A stretch of 55,451 nt of DNA from WHSO01 sp050485485 (GTDB taxonomy: Bacteria > Pseudomonadota > Alphaproteobacteria > SMXQ01), in the NCBI GenBank assembly GCA_050485485.1, contig JBJHBM010000013.1, positions 1 to 55,451 on the forward strand. Direction: 5' to 3'. The notes beneath the pieces are model-generated. The model made no database searches. It saw only the letters and a list, made by a program, of their open reading frames with translations, and was not told where the DNA came from. Of this stretch, positions 47,444-55,002 are shown piece by piece; within the stretch, counting starts at the first letter, position 1; each line of letters begins with the position of its first letter. The translations under genes and the position numbers were made by a program.

Positions 47444-48169
47444 CTACATCATCTCGGCGAGCAGCCGGCCGAAGCCCGCCACCGGCTCGTTGATGCGGAG
47501 CCGCTTCTGGATCTCCCAGCAGCGCGCGGGCACCGGGTGGATCACCGGCTTGCCGAGGTCCTGCTCCAGGATGTCGATCACCGGCAGCACGCGCCAGCCG
47601 GAGCCCAGCAGGTAGACCGCGTCGGCCTTGGGCTGCTTGAGCGCGGCGCGCTTGACGTGGGCATAGACCTCCTCGGAGGACAGGTGGCCGACCTTGTCGA
47701 AGGGCACGTCGATGCCCGCCATGTCGAGCACATCGAAGCCGGCCTGCTCGAAGTAGCTCGCGAACAGGTCGTTGATCTTGCCGGTGAAGTAGGTGGCGCC
47801 GACGATCTTCTTCGCCTTGACCGCCTTGAGGGCGGCGACGTGGTTGGTGCCGGAGGTGAATACCGGGCGCTTGTACTTCTTCTCCCACTTCTTCAGGAGC
47901 TCGGCCTCGCCCTTGTAGCCGAGGAACATGAAGGGCGGCGCGCCCTCGGCGTGGATCAGGTCCACCTCCTCCCCGGCCAGTTCCTCGATCAGCGGCAGGT
48001 AGGGATCGACCGCGCGCTTGAACTCGTCGGTGGTGCCCTGGCGGATGTTGAGGAACAGCGGGATCACGCCGACCCCTTCCGGCAGGATGCGGATCAGTTC
48101 CTCGAGCGAGCCGGGACGGCGCGTCGGCTTGATGCAGCCGACGGTTCCCCTCCAGCTTGTGTAGGCCAT
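47444..48169 (-). CDS. Maleate isomerase / arylmalonate decarboxylase-like protein (Asp/Glu racemase superfamily)
   Basis: 241 residues. GTVGCIKPTRRPGSLEELIR at the start, RPVFTSGTNHVAALKAVKAK in the middle and DAVYLLGSGWRVLPVIDILE followed by QDLGKPVIHP near the end follow the order of maleate isomerase and AMDase proteins. Those enzymes rely on Cys in the HAEGAPPF-like and LLGSGW-like loops; here neither loop has a Cys (the only ones are in VGCIKP and ARCWEIQ). A different reaction or a lyase/hydrolase function is therefore likely. GGAGG ribosome site; likely operon with the VOC gene. Confidence 0.78.
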   Translation of the reverse strand: MAYTSWRGTVGCIKPTRRPGSLEELIRILPEGVGVIPLFLNIRQGTTDEFKRAVDPYLPLIEELAGEEVDLIHAEGAPPFMFLGYKGEAELLKKWEKKYKRPVFTSGTNHVAALKAVKAKKIVGATYFTGKINDLFASYFEQAGFDVLDMAGIDVPFDKVGHLSSEEVYAHVKRAALKQPKADAVYLLGSGWRVLPVIDILEQDLGKPVIHPVPARCWEIQKRLRINEPVAGFGRLLAEMM

Positions 48170-48215
48170 GTGAAGTCCTCCCTCATGTTTTTCGGCGTCG
48201 GCGAGAGCCGTGCCT

Positions 48216-49283
48216 TCAGGTCAGATTATAGAGCCGCGCCGCGTTGGGGCCGAGAATCTTGTCCACCACGTGCGGCGGCACCTTGCCGTCGTCGCGGATG
48301 AGGCGCAGCGCCTCGATCTCCGCCGAGGTGTCGGTGTGGCCGTAGTCGGTGCCGACCACCAGGTAGTCCTCGTCGGCGTAGCGGTCGAGGATGTAGTCGA
48401 GGTCGTCGGTCACCTGCACCGCGACGTAGATGTTGTAGTCGCGCAGCACGTTGTCGGTGAGGCGCTGGCCCTTCTGGCGCTTGCGCAGCTTGACGTCGTT
48501 GATGGCGTAGCCGAGCCACTGGGAGGAGGCCTCGATGAAGCCCCAGCGCAAGGCGGGGAAGCGCTTGGGCAGGTCGGTCATGACGAGGGCGTGGAACGCA
48601 CCCACCATCGACAGCTTGTGGATCGGGAAGCTGGTCGGGAAGAAGAAGTCGTGGACCTGGAACGAGCCGTTGCCGGCGTGGAAGGTGATCGCGAGGTCGA
48701 GCTCCTGGGCGAGCTCGTAGAACGGCCAGAAGTAGGGGTCGGTGATCTCCTTCTCGCATTCGAGCGGGCGCATGAAGATCGACCTGGCGCCGTTCTCCTT
48801 GCACCAGACGAGCTCGTCGTGGATCTCCCCGAGGGGCGAGCGCAGCGGCGCCATCGCCGCCCACGGCAGGCGGTCGGGCGCCTTCTTCCAGATGTCGGCG
48901 AGCCAGCGGTTGTAGGCGCGGAACAGCGCCTTCTCGACCTTGATGTTGTCGGTGCAGGGACGCAGGAACAGCGTCGGGAACAGCACCTGGACGTCGATCT
49001 CGAGCTCGTCCATGTGGCGCACCCGCCCGTCGATGTCCTTCATCTCGCGCCACTCGGCGCGCGAGACCTTGGACTCGACGTTGCGGTCCTTGGCGTAGAC
49101 GTTGTTGTCGATAATCCAGTATTCGGACCGGACGTTGCCTTCGTTGGAGACCTGCGCGGCGCCGGAAACCTGATTCACGACCAAGGGCGTATAGCGCCTG
49201 TCCTTTTCTTCTATGTAATCGAACGTGAACGGTGTCTCTATGACATGGGCGTCGGCGTCTATCGTTCGGTAATTTCTGGGCAT
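48216..49283 (-). CDS. Amidohydrolase 2 family metal-dependent hydrolase
   Basis: 355 residues from the ATG at 49283 (GGAGG upstream). TIDADAHVIETPFTFDYI (DADxHvxE), VQVLFPTLFLRPCTD, AITFHAGNG (His), LRWGFIEASSQWLGY and VVGTDYGHTDTSAE (Asp) match the ACMSD/OHCU decarboxylase-like TIM barrel. The family usually decarboxylates or hydrolyses aromatic acids. It runs with the isomerase-like and VOC genes, a likely catabolic group. AT-rich leader with many T-runs upstream. Confidence 0.9.
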   Translation of the reverse strand: MPRNYRTIDADAHVIETPFTFDYIEEKDRRYTPLVVNQVSGAAQVSNEGNVRSEYWIIDNNVYAKDRNVESKVSRAEWREMKDIDGRVRHMDELEIDVQVLFPTLFLRPCTDNIKVEKALFRAYNRWLADIWKKAPDRLPWAAMAPLRSPLGEIHDELVWCKENGARSIFMRPLECEKEITDPYFWPFYELAQELDLAITFHAGNGSFQVHDFFFPTSFPIHKLSMVGAFHALVMTDLPKRFPALRWGFIEASSQWLGYAINDVKLRKRQKGQRLTDNVLRDYNIYVAVQVTDDLDYILDRYADEDYLVVGTDYGHTDTSAEIEALRLIRDDGKVPPHVVDKILGPNAARLYNLT

Positions 49284-49475
49284 TCGGTCCTCCAAACCTT
49301 GCGGCTCGCCCGCTCCGGACTGTATTTTCTGTCGAGGTCAAATCTAGCAAACGGTTTCGTCGGGAACAATCGCGCCCATCCCGCGGGAAGCGGGGAAGGG
49401 GGGCTCCGCGGAGGGGGAGCGGGTTCCGGGCGGGCGCGGGTGGTCGCCGGGCCGCCCGGGAGAGGAGATCACAAA

Positions 49476-49841
49476 ATGGCCGACAAGCGCCTGCTGATGA
49501 TCGACGACGAGCCCGCGATCTCGGAAGTGGTGCGCAGGGTGGCGGAAGGCATGGACTACGAGGTGCGCGTCGCCACCCGCGCCGACGAGTTCGCCCGCCT
49601 CTACGAGGACTTCGCGCCGACCGTGGTGGTCCTCGATCTCGTCATGCCCGAGGTGGACGGCGTCGAACTGGCGCACTGGCTCGCCCACGAGTGCTGCGAG
49701 GCCAGGATCATCTTCCTCACCGGCCACAATCCCCGCTACACCGACGCCGCGCGCGCGCTGGCCGAGACGGGCGAGCTCAAGAGCGTCACGACCCTCACCA
49801 AGCCGGTCAGCCTCGCGACGCTGCGCCAGGCGTTGTCGTAG
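49476..49841 (+). CDS. Single-domain response regulator (receiver only)
   Basis: 121 residues. Acid pocket LLMIDDEPAISEVVRR, phospho-acceptor Asp in VVVLDLVMPEVDGVELAHW, Thr in IIFLTGHN and Lys in TLTKPVSLATLR are all present; there is no output domain. AGAGGAG lies about 10 bases before the ATG. Such CheY/DivK-like proteins relay or quench phosphoryl groups. The NarL regulator ~0.9 kb downstream on the other strand is a possible partner in the same network. Confidence 0.93.
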   Translation: MADKRLLMIDDEPAISEVVRRVAEGMDYEVRVATRADEFARLYEDFAPTVVVLDLVMPEVDGVELAHWLAHECCEARIIFLTGHNPRYTDAARALAETGELKSVTTLTKPVSLATLRQALS

Positions 49842-49861
49842 CCACCCGTTCCGCGCCGGCG

Positions 49862-50587
49862 TTACCCCAGCGCGCGGCCGAGGAAGGCGAGGGTCTTCGC
49901 CCACGAATCCTTCTCCGCGGCCTCGCGGTACTGCTCGGGGCGGACGAAGTTCTGGAAGGCGTGGCCGGCGCCGTCGTAGCGGTGGAACTCGTGCGCGACG
50001 CCAAGCCGCGCGAGCTCCGCGTCGATCCGGTTCACGTCGTCGGGCGAGGGGTTCTTGTCGTCGTTGCCGAAGAAGCCGATGACAGGCCCGCGGATCCCGC
50101 CGAGCAGCTCGAACGGCGGCTTCTCGCCCTTGCCCCAGGTCTTGAACATGTTGCCGCAGTAGTAGATCGCGGCTGCCGTGATCGCCGGATTGACGGCGGC
50201 GCCGAGGAAGGCGACGCGCCCGCCCATGCAGTGGCCGATGATGGCGAGCCTGCCGTCGGCCTCGGGCTTCGCCTTGACGTGCGCGGCGGCGGCGGCGATG
50301 TCCTCGGCGAGCTGGCGGTCGTCGAGGGTCGGGATCGGATCGTCGGCGGCCTCGGCGGGCACGCGGTGGAACAGGTCGGGGGCGGCGGCGATGAAGCCGG
50401 CCCGCGCCAGCCGGTCGGCGCGGTCGCGCGTGAAGGCGTCGATGCCGCCGCGGTGGAACATGACGAGCACCGCCGGGAACGGTCCGGCGCCCTTCGGGGC
50501 CGCGACATAGACGTCCATCTGATGCCCGCCCGAGACGGTCCTTTCCATGACGCCGGCGCCGCCGGCGTCCGCTTGCGTGTCGGCCAT
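49862..50587 (-). CDS. Dienelactone hydrolase family protein
   Basis: 241 residues from ATG 50587 (GGGGAGAGG upstream). Nucleophile loop AIIGHCMGGRVAFLG has Cys as in true dienelactone hydrolases, the acid is in GFFGNDDKNPS and the His in RYDGAGHAFQNF. GGIDAFTRDRADRLARAGFI and PAVLVMFHRGG mark the start. It opens lactones such as carboxymethylenebutenolide in aromatic degradation. Convergent with the receiver gene. Confidence 0.93.
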   Translation of the reverse strand: MADTQADAGGAGVMERTVSGGHQMDVYVAAPKGAGPFPAVLVMFHRGGIDAFTRDRADRLARAGFIAAAPDLFHRVPAEAADDPIPTLDDRQLAEDIAAAAAHVKAKPEADGRLAIIGHCMGGRVAFLGAAVNPAITAAAIYYCGNMFKTWGKGEKPPFELLGGIRGPVIGFFGNDDKNPSPDDVNRIDAELARLGVAHEFHRYDGAGHAFQNFVRPEQYREAAEKDSWAKTLAFLGRALG

Positions 50588-50706
50588 GATGCCTCTCCCC
50601 GTTCGCCGTTGCTCCGAGGCGGGCAGTCTAGTCGCACGGGCGCGGCCGGCCAAGTGGCCGGGCCGGATATGGGGCGGAGACCGGACGGAAAAAGGCGCGC
50701 GCCGGT

Positions 50707-51405
50707 TCAGGCGCGCAGCACGTCGTCGGCGTCGTGCCGCGGCACCGCGATCCCGAAATCGATCGCGATCAGGGCCGCCTGGGTGCGGTTGGAGGTGCCG
50801 AGCGCCTTGAGGATGGCGCCCACGTGGACCTTGACGGTGCCTTCCGAGATGCCGAGCGCCTCGGCGATGTCCTTGTTGGAGCGGCCCTCGCCCACCAGCG
50901 CCAGCACGTCGCGCTGGCGATGGGTCAGCAGGTCGAGCCGCGCGCGCAGGCTTTCGACGTTGCGGTCGCCCGTCGCCCGGCCGGGCACCTGCAGGATCGC
51001 GGCCCCGCCGCGCACCAGCCCGGCCGGGAAGTAGGTCTCCCCCGCCAGCACCAGCTGGAATGCGCTCAGCATCACGCCCACCGCCGACGATTTCGGCAGG
51101 AAGCCGGAGGCGCCGATGTTCATCGCCTGGCCGACGTTGTCGGGGGTCTCGAAGGCGGAGACCACGACGACCGGCGCGCCTTGGGCCTCGCGCACGATCG
51201 AGGCGACGCCCGCCATCTCGCCCATCAGCGGCATCTTGAGGTCCACCAGGATGAGGTCGAACCGTCCGCCCTCGGCGATCGCCTTCATGGTTTCGGGATA
51301 GCTCCCCGCCTGGATGGTCTCGACCTCGTCGGCCAGTTGCGTGACGAGCTGGGCGAGCCCTTCGCGGTAGAGCTGGTGATCGTCGGAGATGAGAATTCTG
51401 AGCAT
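50707..51405 (-). CDS. NarL/LuxR-type response regulator
   Basis: 232 residues from ATG 51405. Receiver: LISDDHQLYREGLAQLVTQL, LILVDLKMPLMG (Asp), VVVVSAF (Ser) and GFLPKSSA (Lys). Output: LTHRQRDVLALVGEGRSNKD followed by IAEALGISEGTVKVHVGAIL, a LuxR/GerE HTH. It is fully equipped for phosphorelay and DNA binding. No cognate kinase is encoded in the window. The 280-base AT-rich region upstream contains a perfect palindrome. Confidence 0.95.
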   Translation of the reverse strand: MLRILISDDHQLYREGLAQLVTQLADEVETIQAGSYPETMKAIAEGGRFDLILVDLKMPLMGEMAGVASIVREAQGAPVVVVSAFETPDNVGQAMNIGASGFLPKSSAVGVMLSAFQLVLAGETYFPAGLVRGGAAILQVPGRATGDRNVESLRARLDLLTHRQRDVLALVGEGRSNKDIAEALGISEGTVKVHVGAILKALGTSNRTQAALIAIDFGIAVPRHDADDVLRA

Positions 51406-51585
51406 GGTACGTCCCACCCTTTCGCAGGAACGGTCTCGGGCGCTTGCCGGTACTGCCGCCCGTGTTCGGGCGTGTCGCCGCTTGTTATCATGTTTGTATG
51501 ATCGTGATACGGCCGAGCACCGAACGGAATTAGGTTACACGAAATAGGCTAATGAGCATAATTCATTTTTTACTCGACCTAGGAA

Positions 51586-51600
51586 GCACTATTATAGTGC
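51586..51600. promoter_or_regulatory. 15-bp palindrome, candidate operator
   Basis: GCACTAT-T-ATAGTGC, a perfect 7-bp inverted repeat around a single T, in the AT-rich gap (51406-51683) between the NarL-type gene and the VanZ-like gene. Nothing else in that ~280-base gap codes convincingly. Length and symmetry suit a dimeric regulator. Confidence 0.45.
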
Positions 51601-51663
51601 CGTTTCAAGGTCTTACGTCCTACCGGCTACCGCAAGGCATATACTACCATATGCATCCTGGCA

Positions 51664-51695
51664 AACACAAAACGCCGGCGGCTTCATTCCGCCGG
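51664..51695 (-). terminator. Rho-independent terminator of VanZ-like gene
   Basis: CCGGCGG (51675-51681) pairs with CCGCCGG (51689-51695) around CTTCATT. Read leftward the stem is followed by CGTTTTGTGTTTG. The 3' end of the VanZ-like gene lies within the stem. Confidence 0.75.
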
Positions 51696-52091
51696 ACCTG
51701 CGGCGGGACGGAGCCGGTTCGCGAAGCGGCGCAGCGTTGTCCCGAGCGCGATCCCGGCCGCGACCCCGGCGGCGTTGGCGAGGGCGTCGAACGGATCGGC
51801 CGAGCGTTGTGGCACCAGCGCCTGGAGCCCTTCCAGAACGAGCCCGAACGGCAGCATCGCCGCTGCCGCCGCCAGCACGGCGCGACGCGCCAGGAAGGCC
51901 GCGAAAGGCAGCGCCGCCAGCACCGCGTAGGCGGCGAAATGGGCGAGCTTGTCGATATGCAGGCCGCCCGGCGGCCCGTGGCGCGGGCTCAGCGACAGGA
52001 AGATGACGGCCGCGAGCGCGACGATCCACAGCGCCAGGGCCAGGCGGCGCAGGCGGGGGGAGGGCCACGGCGGCGGAACGGGCAGGGGCAT
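51684..52091 (-). CDS. VanZ-like family membrane protein
   Basis: 135 residues, four helices: LALALWIVALAAVIFLSLSP, HIDKLAHFAAYAVLAALPFA, MLPFGLVLEGLQALVPQRSA and LANAAGVAAGIALGTTLRRF. 'SLSP....(....)..DK..HF.aY' plus 'E..Q...p.R...d..DalaN..G' are the VanZ-like marks. Function outside VanZ (teicoplanin resistance) is unknown; probably envelope-related. Confidence 0.92.
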   Translation of the reverse strand: MPLPVPPPWPSPRLRRLALALWIVALAAVIFLSLSPRHGPPGGLHIDKLAHFAAYAVLAALPFAAFLARRAVLAAAAAMLPFGLVLEGLQALVPQRSADPFDALANAAGVAAGIALGTTLRRFANRLRPAAGPAE

Positions 52092-52198
52092 GCCGACCTT
52101 AAGGCGATGTTAAGCACAACGGCGTTCCAATCTAGCATCCGGCGCGGCGTGCTGATAGCCTTTCGGCCGCTCGCGCGGACAGAAAACGGGGGACCGCG

Positions 52199-52834
52199 AT
52201 GCGTTCGAGGGGGCTTGCCGGAAAACTGTCCGGAAAATTGCCGGGTGTCGTTTGCGCGTTGACCGTCGCCGCCCTGGCGGGCGGCTGCGCCGCGCCGCCG
52301 GCGCTGCAGATCGCGTCCTTCGCGGTCGACGGCGCCGCCTATCTCGCCACCGGCAAGGGCTCGACCGACCATGCGCTGTCGCTGGTGGCCGAGGCCGATT
52401 GCCGCCTCTCCAACGTCGTGCGCGGCCGCGCCGTCTGCGCCGCGCCGAAGAAGCGGGACGGCGCGCCGGATTCCGATCCTGTCCATGCCGACGCCATCGT
52501 GACGCCTGCCGCGCCCATGCCGGCCCACGCGCACGCGCTGGCGCCGCCCGTCGTCGGCGCCTTCGCCGCCGCGCCGCCCGTGCCCGCCGTCCGCGTCGCG
52601 TTCCAGGAATCGGCCGGCATGAACCTGGTCGAGATCGAAGGCGCCGCGCTGGGTGCCGCGCTCGCGGGCACGGTGGACGACGCCGGCACGCTCCACGTCC
52701 GCCTGGCGTCGCCCGACGGCACGCCGGAGGCGGCGGTGCTGTTCACGGTGCCGGGCTATGCCCGCGCCCCCGGCCGTTTCACCGGCGTCGTCATGGGGGC
52801 GCGCTTCCTCGCGCCCGAGAGCTTTATCCGCTGA
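52199..52834 (+). CDS. Hypothetical lipoprotein
   Basis: 211 residues. The N-terminus VVCALTVAALAGGCAAPPAL contains a lipobox (LAGGC, Cys near residue 30). QIASFAVDGAAYLATGKGST and DHALSLVAEADCRLSNVVRG (with CAAPKK after it) is a conserved-looking block seen in proteobacterial lipoproteins of unknown role; the rest is Ala/Pro-rich. Predicted in the outer or inner membrane facing the periplasm. Confidence 0.78.
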   Translation: MRSRGLAGKLSGKLPGVVCALTVAALAGGCAAPPALQIASFAVDGAAYLATGKGSTDHALSLVAEADCRLSNVVRGRAVCAAPKKRDGAPDSDPVHADAIVTPAAPMPAHAHALAPPVVGAFAAAPPVPAVRVAFQESAGMNLVEIEGAALGAALAGTVDDAGTLHVRLASPDGTPEAAVLFTVPGYARAPGRFTGVVMGARFLAPESFIR

Positions 52835-52838
52835 CCGG

Positions 52839-53534
52839 CTAGAATTTTTCCGCCCAGGGGCGCAGCGCGACCTCGAAGGTCCAGGCGCTGCGGTGCTGGC
52901 GGTGCGCGTGAAGATAGGTCTGCGCGATGGCGTCGGGCGCGAGCAGCCCGTCGGGCCCGCGTTCGGCGGCGCGCGGATCGTCCGACTTGGCGATGCCGCC
53001 GTCGATCACGAAATGGGCGACGTGGATATTTTTCGGCTGCAGCTCGCGCGCCATGCTCTCGGCGAGCCCGCGCAGCGCGAACTTGCCCATCGCGAACGGC
53101 GCCGATCCCGCGAACCCCTTGACCGAGGCCGAGGCGCCGGTGAACAGGATGGTGCCCGCGCCGCGCGCGAGCATCGCGCGCGCCGCCGCCCGCCCCACCA
53201 GGAAGCCGCCGAACGCCGTAACCGCGAGTGCCGCGCGCACCGCTTCCGGGTCGAGCTCCGCGACCGGCCCGCGCACCCGCGCGCTCGCGTTGTAGACGAC
53301 GAGGTCGGGCGGCGCGAAGGCCGCCGCCACGTCGGCGAACAGCCCGTCCACCGCGCCCGGGTCGGCGGCGTCGCAGGCGAACGCCCGCGCGCCGGTCTCG
53401 CGCGCGAGGGGCGCGAGCTTGTCCGCGTTCCGCGCGGCCAGCGCCACCGCCATGCCCTCGGCGGCGAACAGGCGACACAGCGCGGCGGAGAGTCCCGCGC
53501 CGGCGCCGACGATGAGGGCGGTCTCGCGCGCCAT
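52839..53534 (-). CDS. SDR-family protein with Phe in place of catalytic Tyr
   Basis: 231 residues. ALIVGAGAGLSAALCRLFAA (GxxxGxG cofactor loop), LVVYNASARVRGPV (NAS instead of NAG), TILFTGASASVKGFAGSAPF followed by AMGKFALRGLAESMAR. Ser is present (ASAS), Lys is present, but the residue four before Lys is Phe, not Tyr. The C-terminus RQHRSAWTFEVALRPWAEKF is a known ending in this SDR subgroup. Adjacent to a FAD oxidase gene, same strand, 10 bases apart. Confidence 0.88.
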   Translation of the reverse strand: MARETALIVGAGAGLSAALCRLFAAEGMAVALAARNADKLAPLARETGARAFACDAADPGAVDGLFADVAAAFAPPDLVVYNASARVRGPVAELDPEAVRAALAVTAFGGFLVGRAAARAMLARGAGTILFTGASASVKGFAGSAPFAMGKFALRGLAESMARELQPKNIHVAHFVIDGGIAKSDDPRAAERGPDGLLAPDAIAQTYLHAHRQHRSAWTFEVALRPWAEKF

Positions 53535-53544
53535 CGCCCGGGTC

Positions 53545-54993
53545 CTACAGCACCTTGCCGGGGTTCATGATGCCGTCGGGATCGAGCGCGGCCTTGATGC
53601 GTGCCATCAGCTCGAGCTTCAAGGGGTCCGCGTAATGGGCCAGCTCCTTGCGCTTCAGGCGCCCGATGCCGTGCTCGGCGGAGAAGCTTCCGCCCATTTC
53701 CATGACGAGGTCGTGGATCAGCCGGTTGATCGGGCCCCAGTGGGCGTGGAACGCGTCCTTGCCCATGCTTGCCGGCGCGCTCACGTTGAAGTGGATGTTG
53801 CCGTCGCCGACGTGGCCGAACGGGAACGGCCGCACGCCCGGCAGGTAGGCGGCCAGCTTCTCGCTGCCGCGTGCGATCAGCTCGGCGACGCGCGACACCG
53901 GCACCGAGACGTCGTGCTTAATCGAGCCGCCCTCGCGGGTCTGCGATTCGGGCAGCACTTCGCGCAGCTTCCACAGCGCCTGGCGCTGGGCCTCGTTGGC
54001 GGCGATGGTGGCGTCGCTCACCCGGTCCGCCTCGAACGCGCGCTCCAGGAACGCCTCCAGCGCCACGCGCAGGCCGTCGTCCGCGCCGGTCCCCGCGCCT
54101 GCGCTCCATTCCATCAGCACGTACCAGGGCGAGTCGGTTTCGAGCGGCGCGCGCACGTCGGCGAAATGGCGCGTGGTGAGCTCGATGCCGATGCGCGGCA
54201 CCAGCTCGAAGGCGGTGACGCCGTCGCCCGACGCCGCGCGCGCGTCGGCCAGCAGCGCCAGCACGTCGTCGAGCTCCGGCACCGCGACGAACGCGGTTTC
54301 GACCGCCTTCGGCAGCGGGAACAGCTTGAGCACGGCGGCGGTGATGATGCCGAGCGTCCCTTCCGCGCCGATGAAGAGCTGCTTGAGGTCGTAACCGGTA
54401 TTGTCCTTGCGCAGGCGGTTGAGCCCGTTCCATACGCGCCCGTCGGGCAGCACCACCTCGAGGCCGAGCACGAGATCGCGTGCGTTGCCGTAGCGCAGCA
54501 CGTTGACACCGCCCGCGTTGGTGGACAGATTGCCGCCGATCATGCAGCTGCCCTCGGCGCCGAGGCTGAGTGGGAACAGCCGGTCGGCGTCGCGCGCGGC
54601 CGCCTGCAGGTCGGCCAGCACGCAGCCCGCTTCGGCGGTCATGGTGGAATCGATCGGGTCGAGCGCGCGGATGCGGTTCATGCGCGCGAGGCTCACGACC
54701 ACCGCCGCGCCGCTCTCGTCGGGCACCGATCCGCCCACCAATCCGGTATTGCCGCCCTGGGGCACGACGGCGACGCGCGCCTCCGCGCACAGCCGCACCG
54801 CGGCGGCGACCGCCTCCGTGCTTGCCGGGCGCAGTACGCACAGGCCCGCGCCCGCGAACAGCTCGCGGTGGTCGCGGAAGTAGGGCGCGGCGTCGGCGGG
54901 CGCGTCGATCACGCCGCCGGGACCGACGATCTCCCGGAACTTCTCGATCAGGCGCGCGCGATCGGGGCCTGGCTGGGTGGGATGGTCGGGCAT
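53545..54993 (-). CDS. FAD-linked 2-hydroxyacid oxidase/dehydrogenase (GlcD-like)
   Basis: 482 residues. FAD_binding_4 domain: VAVVPQGGNTGLVGGSVPDE, SLGAEGSCMIGGNLSTNAGG and FIGAEGTLGIITAAVLKLFP; FAD-oxidase C domain: FGHVGDGNIHFNV (His pair), FSAEHGIGRLKRKELAHYAD and ALDPDGIMNPGKVL. This matches D-2-hydroxyglutarate and D-lactate dehydrogenases. The product is cytoplasmic or peripheral, oxidising a D-2-hydroxyacid. It precedes the Sua5-type gene, a conserved pairing in this group. Confidence 0.95.
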   Translation of the reverse strand: MPDHPTQPGPDRARLIEKFREIVGPGGVIDAPADAAPYFRDHRELFAGAGLCVLRPASTEAVAAAVRLCAEARVAVVPQGGNTGLVGGSVPDESGAAVVVSLARMNRIRALDPIDSTMTAEAGCVLADLQAAARDADRLFPLSLGAEGSCMIGGNLSTNAGGVNVLRYGNARDLVLGLEVVLPDGRVWNGLNRLRKDNTGYDLKQLFIGAEGTLGIITAAVLKLFPLPKAVETAFVAVPELDDVLALLADARAASGDGVTAFELVPRIGIELTTRHFADVRAPLETDSPWYVLMEWSAGAGTGADDGLRVALEAFLERAFEADRVSDATIAANEAQRQALWKLREVLPESQTREGGSIKHDVSVPVSRVAELIARGSEKLAAYLPGVRPFPFGHVGDGNIHFNVSAPASMGKDAFHAHWGPINRLIHDLVMEMGGSFSAEHGIGRLKRKELAHYADPLKLELMARIKAALDPDGIMNPGKVL

Positions 54994-55002
54994 GGAGGCG
55001 AT

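Noticed and set aside
51552..52262. 236-codon plus-strand frame starting in the AT-rich gap
   Set aside because: Most of it is antisense to the VanZ-like gene and the product is a low-complexity Arg/Gly protein.
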